51,383 bases of DNA, taken from assembly GCF_024294785.1 (NCBI RefSeq), contig NZ_JANCLT010000010.1, positions 106,631-158,013 of the forward strand. Reading direction: 5' to 3'. This DNA is from Ectobacillus ponti (GTDB lineage Bacteria; Bacillota; Bacilli; Bacillales; Bacillaceae_G). The notes under the pieces were generated by a model, which saw nothing but the letters and a program-made list of their open reading frames with translations, did no database searches and had not been told where the DNA came from. Below are positions 51,015 to 51,383 of the stretch, piece by piece (within the stretch, counting starts at the first letter, position 1; each line of letters starts with the position of its first letter). The position numbers and the translations under genes are program-made.

Positions 51015-51383
51015 ATGGCCAAATATCAAAGATATCCACTCGAACTAAAATTAGAAGCCGTTTTGGCATATTTGGAGGGGAAACAGTCCTTTCAGACCAT
51101 CGCAGAAAAGTTTTGCGTAAGCCTCTCTCCTCTGAAAAGATGGGTGGCTCATTATCGGGAACATGGGATAGAGGGAATCCAACGTCGACGAACCTGTACA
51201 AAGCATACGATACAATCTAAAATGGACGTATTACACTATATGAACGGAACAGGAGCGTCCGCCGAAAAAACCGCCTCCGTATTCAATTTGGCGCCTAGCC
51301 TTGTGTGGACATGGAAACGGCTGTTTGAGACAGGAGGGATTGACGCTCTACAACCAAAGGTAAAGGGGCGTCCATCCATGAAG
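51015..51383 (+). CDS. IS3 family transposase OrfA, partial
   Basis: At least 123 codons, open at the window edge. It starts MAKYQRYPLELKLEAVLAYL, with a helix-turn-helix (EGKQSFQTIAEKFCVSLSPL, then KRWVAHYREHG) and a second HTH repeat from SKMDVLHYMNGTGASAEKTA through PSLVWTWKRLFETGGIDALQ. Double HTH with a linker of this kind is typical of IS150-group OrfA. The ATG is 12 nt after GGAGG, part of a hairpin. OrfB with the DDE domain is expected downstream, beyond the window. Confidence 0.85.
   Translation, partial: MAKYQRYPLELKLEAVLAYLEGKQSFQTIAEKFCVSLSPLKRWVAHYREHGIEGIQRRRTCTKHTIQSKMDVLHYMNGTGASAEKTASVFNLAPSLVWTWKRLFETGGIDALQPKVKGRPSMK

Larger units (their letters stand above)
50961..51383 (+). 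mobile_element. IS3-type insertion sequence, left end (cut by window)
   Basis: Begins with TGAACTGCACCCCGATTGTT, resembling the left ends of IS150-group elements from Bacillus as I recall them (TGNACTG.., with a nearby CTAACAATTGGAGG). A transposase orfA frame follows. The right end and target duplication lie outside the window. It is inserted just beyond the rnjA terminator and disrupts no gene visible here. Confidence 0.8.

Overview
The window comes from a spore-forming Bacillaceae chromosome related to Bacillus subtilis and B. cereus. Strong GGAGG-type ribosome sites, frequent GTG and TTG starts, sporulation genes (ylbJ, ylbD, tgl, yjcZ-like) and the gene order all support this. The order is collinear, in inverted orientation, with the B. 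subtilis stretch running from rnjA through pdh, speA, typA, pycA and cta to ylbJ. It is mainly core chromosome; the only clear transposon is an insertion sequence entering at the right edge.

Layout. 77-7.8 kb: ylbJ, coaD, rsmD, a structured RNA matching CsfG in position and promoter type, a conserved 131-aa protein, ylbG, ylbF, a histidine phosphatase, ylbE, ylbD, ylbC, a YugN-like protein and a small Asp23-like protein. 7.8-15.7 kb: caa3 cytochrome oxidase (ctaCDEF), its assembly factors ctaG and a DUF420 protein, and the haem A enzymes ctaB and ctaA, which are divergent. 16-25.7 kb: pycA, ftsW, ylaN, ylaL, a PIN-PhoH protein, a PNPOx-like flavoprotein, ylaI, a membrane protein, a small unknown and ylaH. 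25.9-31.5 kb: typA, ylaF, suhB, a coiled-coil protein, yktB, yktA and a flavin oxidoreductase. 31.7-36.2 kb: speA, tgl, the SR1/SR1P dual-function RNA locus, DUF3055, DUF1885, a membrane protein and a GNAT. 36.2-42.7 kb: pdhABCD, ykyA and a YjcZ-like peptide. 42.8-48.7 kb: def, alpha-carbonic anhydrase, feoAB with its Cys-rich partner, a small membrane protein and an EamA transporter. 48.8-51.4 kb: a 23-codon ORF, rpoY-rnjA, and the left end of an IS3-type element.

Together the genes cover central carbon flow (pdh, pycA), aerobic respiration (cta), iron import (feo), polyamine synthesis (speA), division and cell wall (ftsW), RNA turnover (rnjA) and late sporulation (tgl, yjcZ-like, ylbD, ylbJ).

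The most interesting content is non-coding. (1) A dispersed element of about 120 bp folds into a three-tier hairpin; full copies differ by compensatory changes, and two sites carry only its joined ends. (2) A CsfG-like RNA has a near-consensus sigma-F promoter. (3) An SR1/SR1P locus has a promoter, a cre-like site and a possible CcpN site. (4) A promoter plus Fur box is duplicated in tandem upstream of feoAB. (5) Sigma-K promoters with identical geometry precede tgl and the yjcZ-like gene. All readings come from the sequence by eye; no search or folding program was run.
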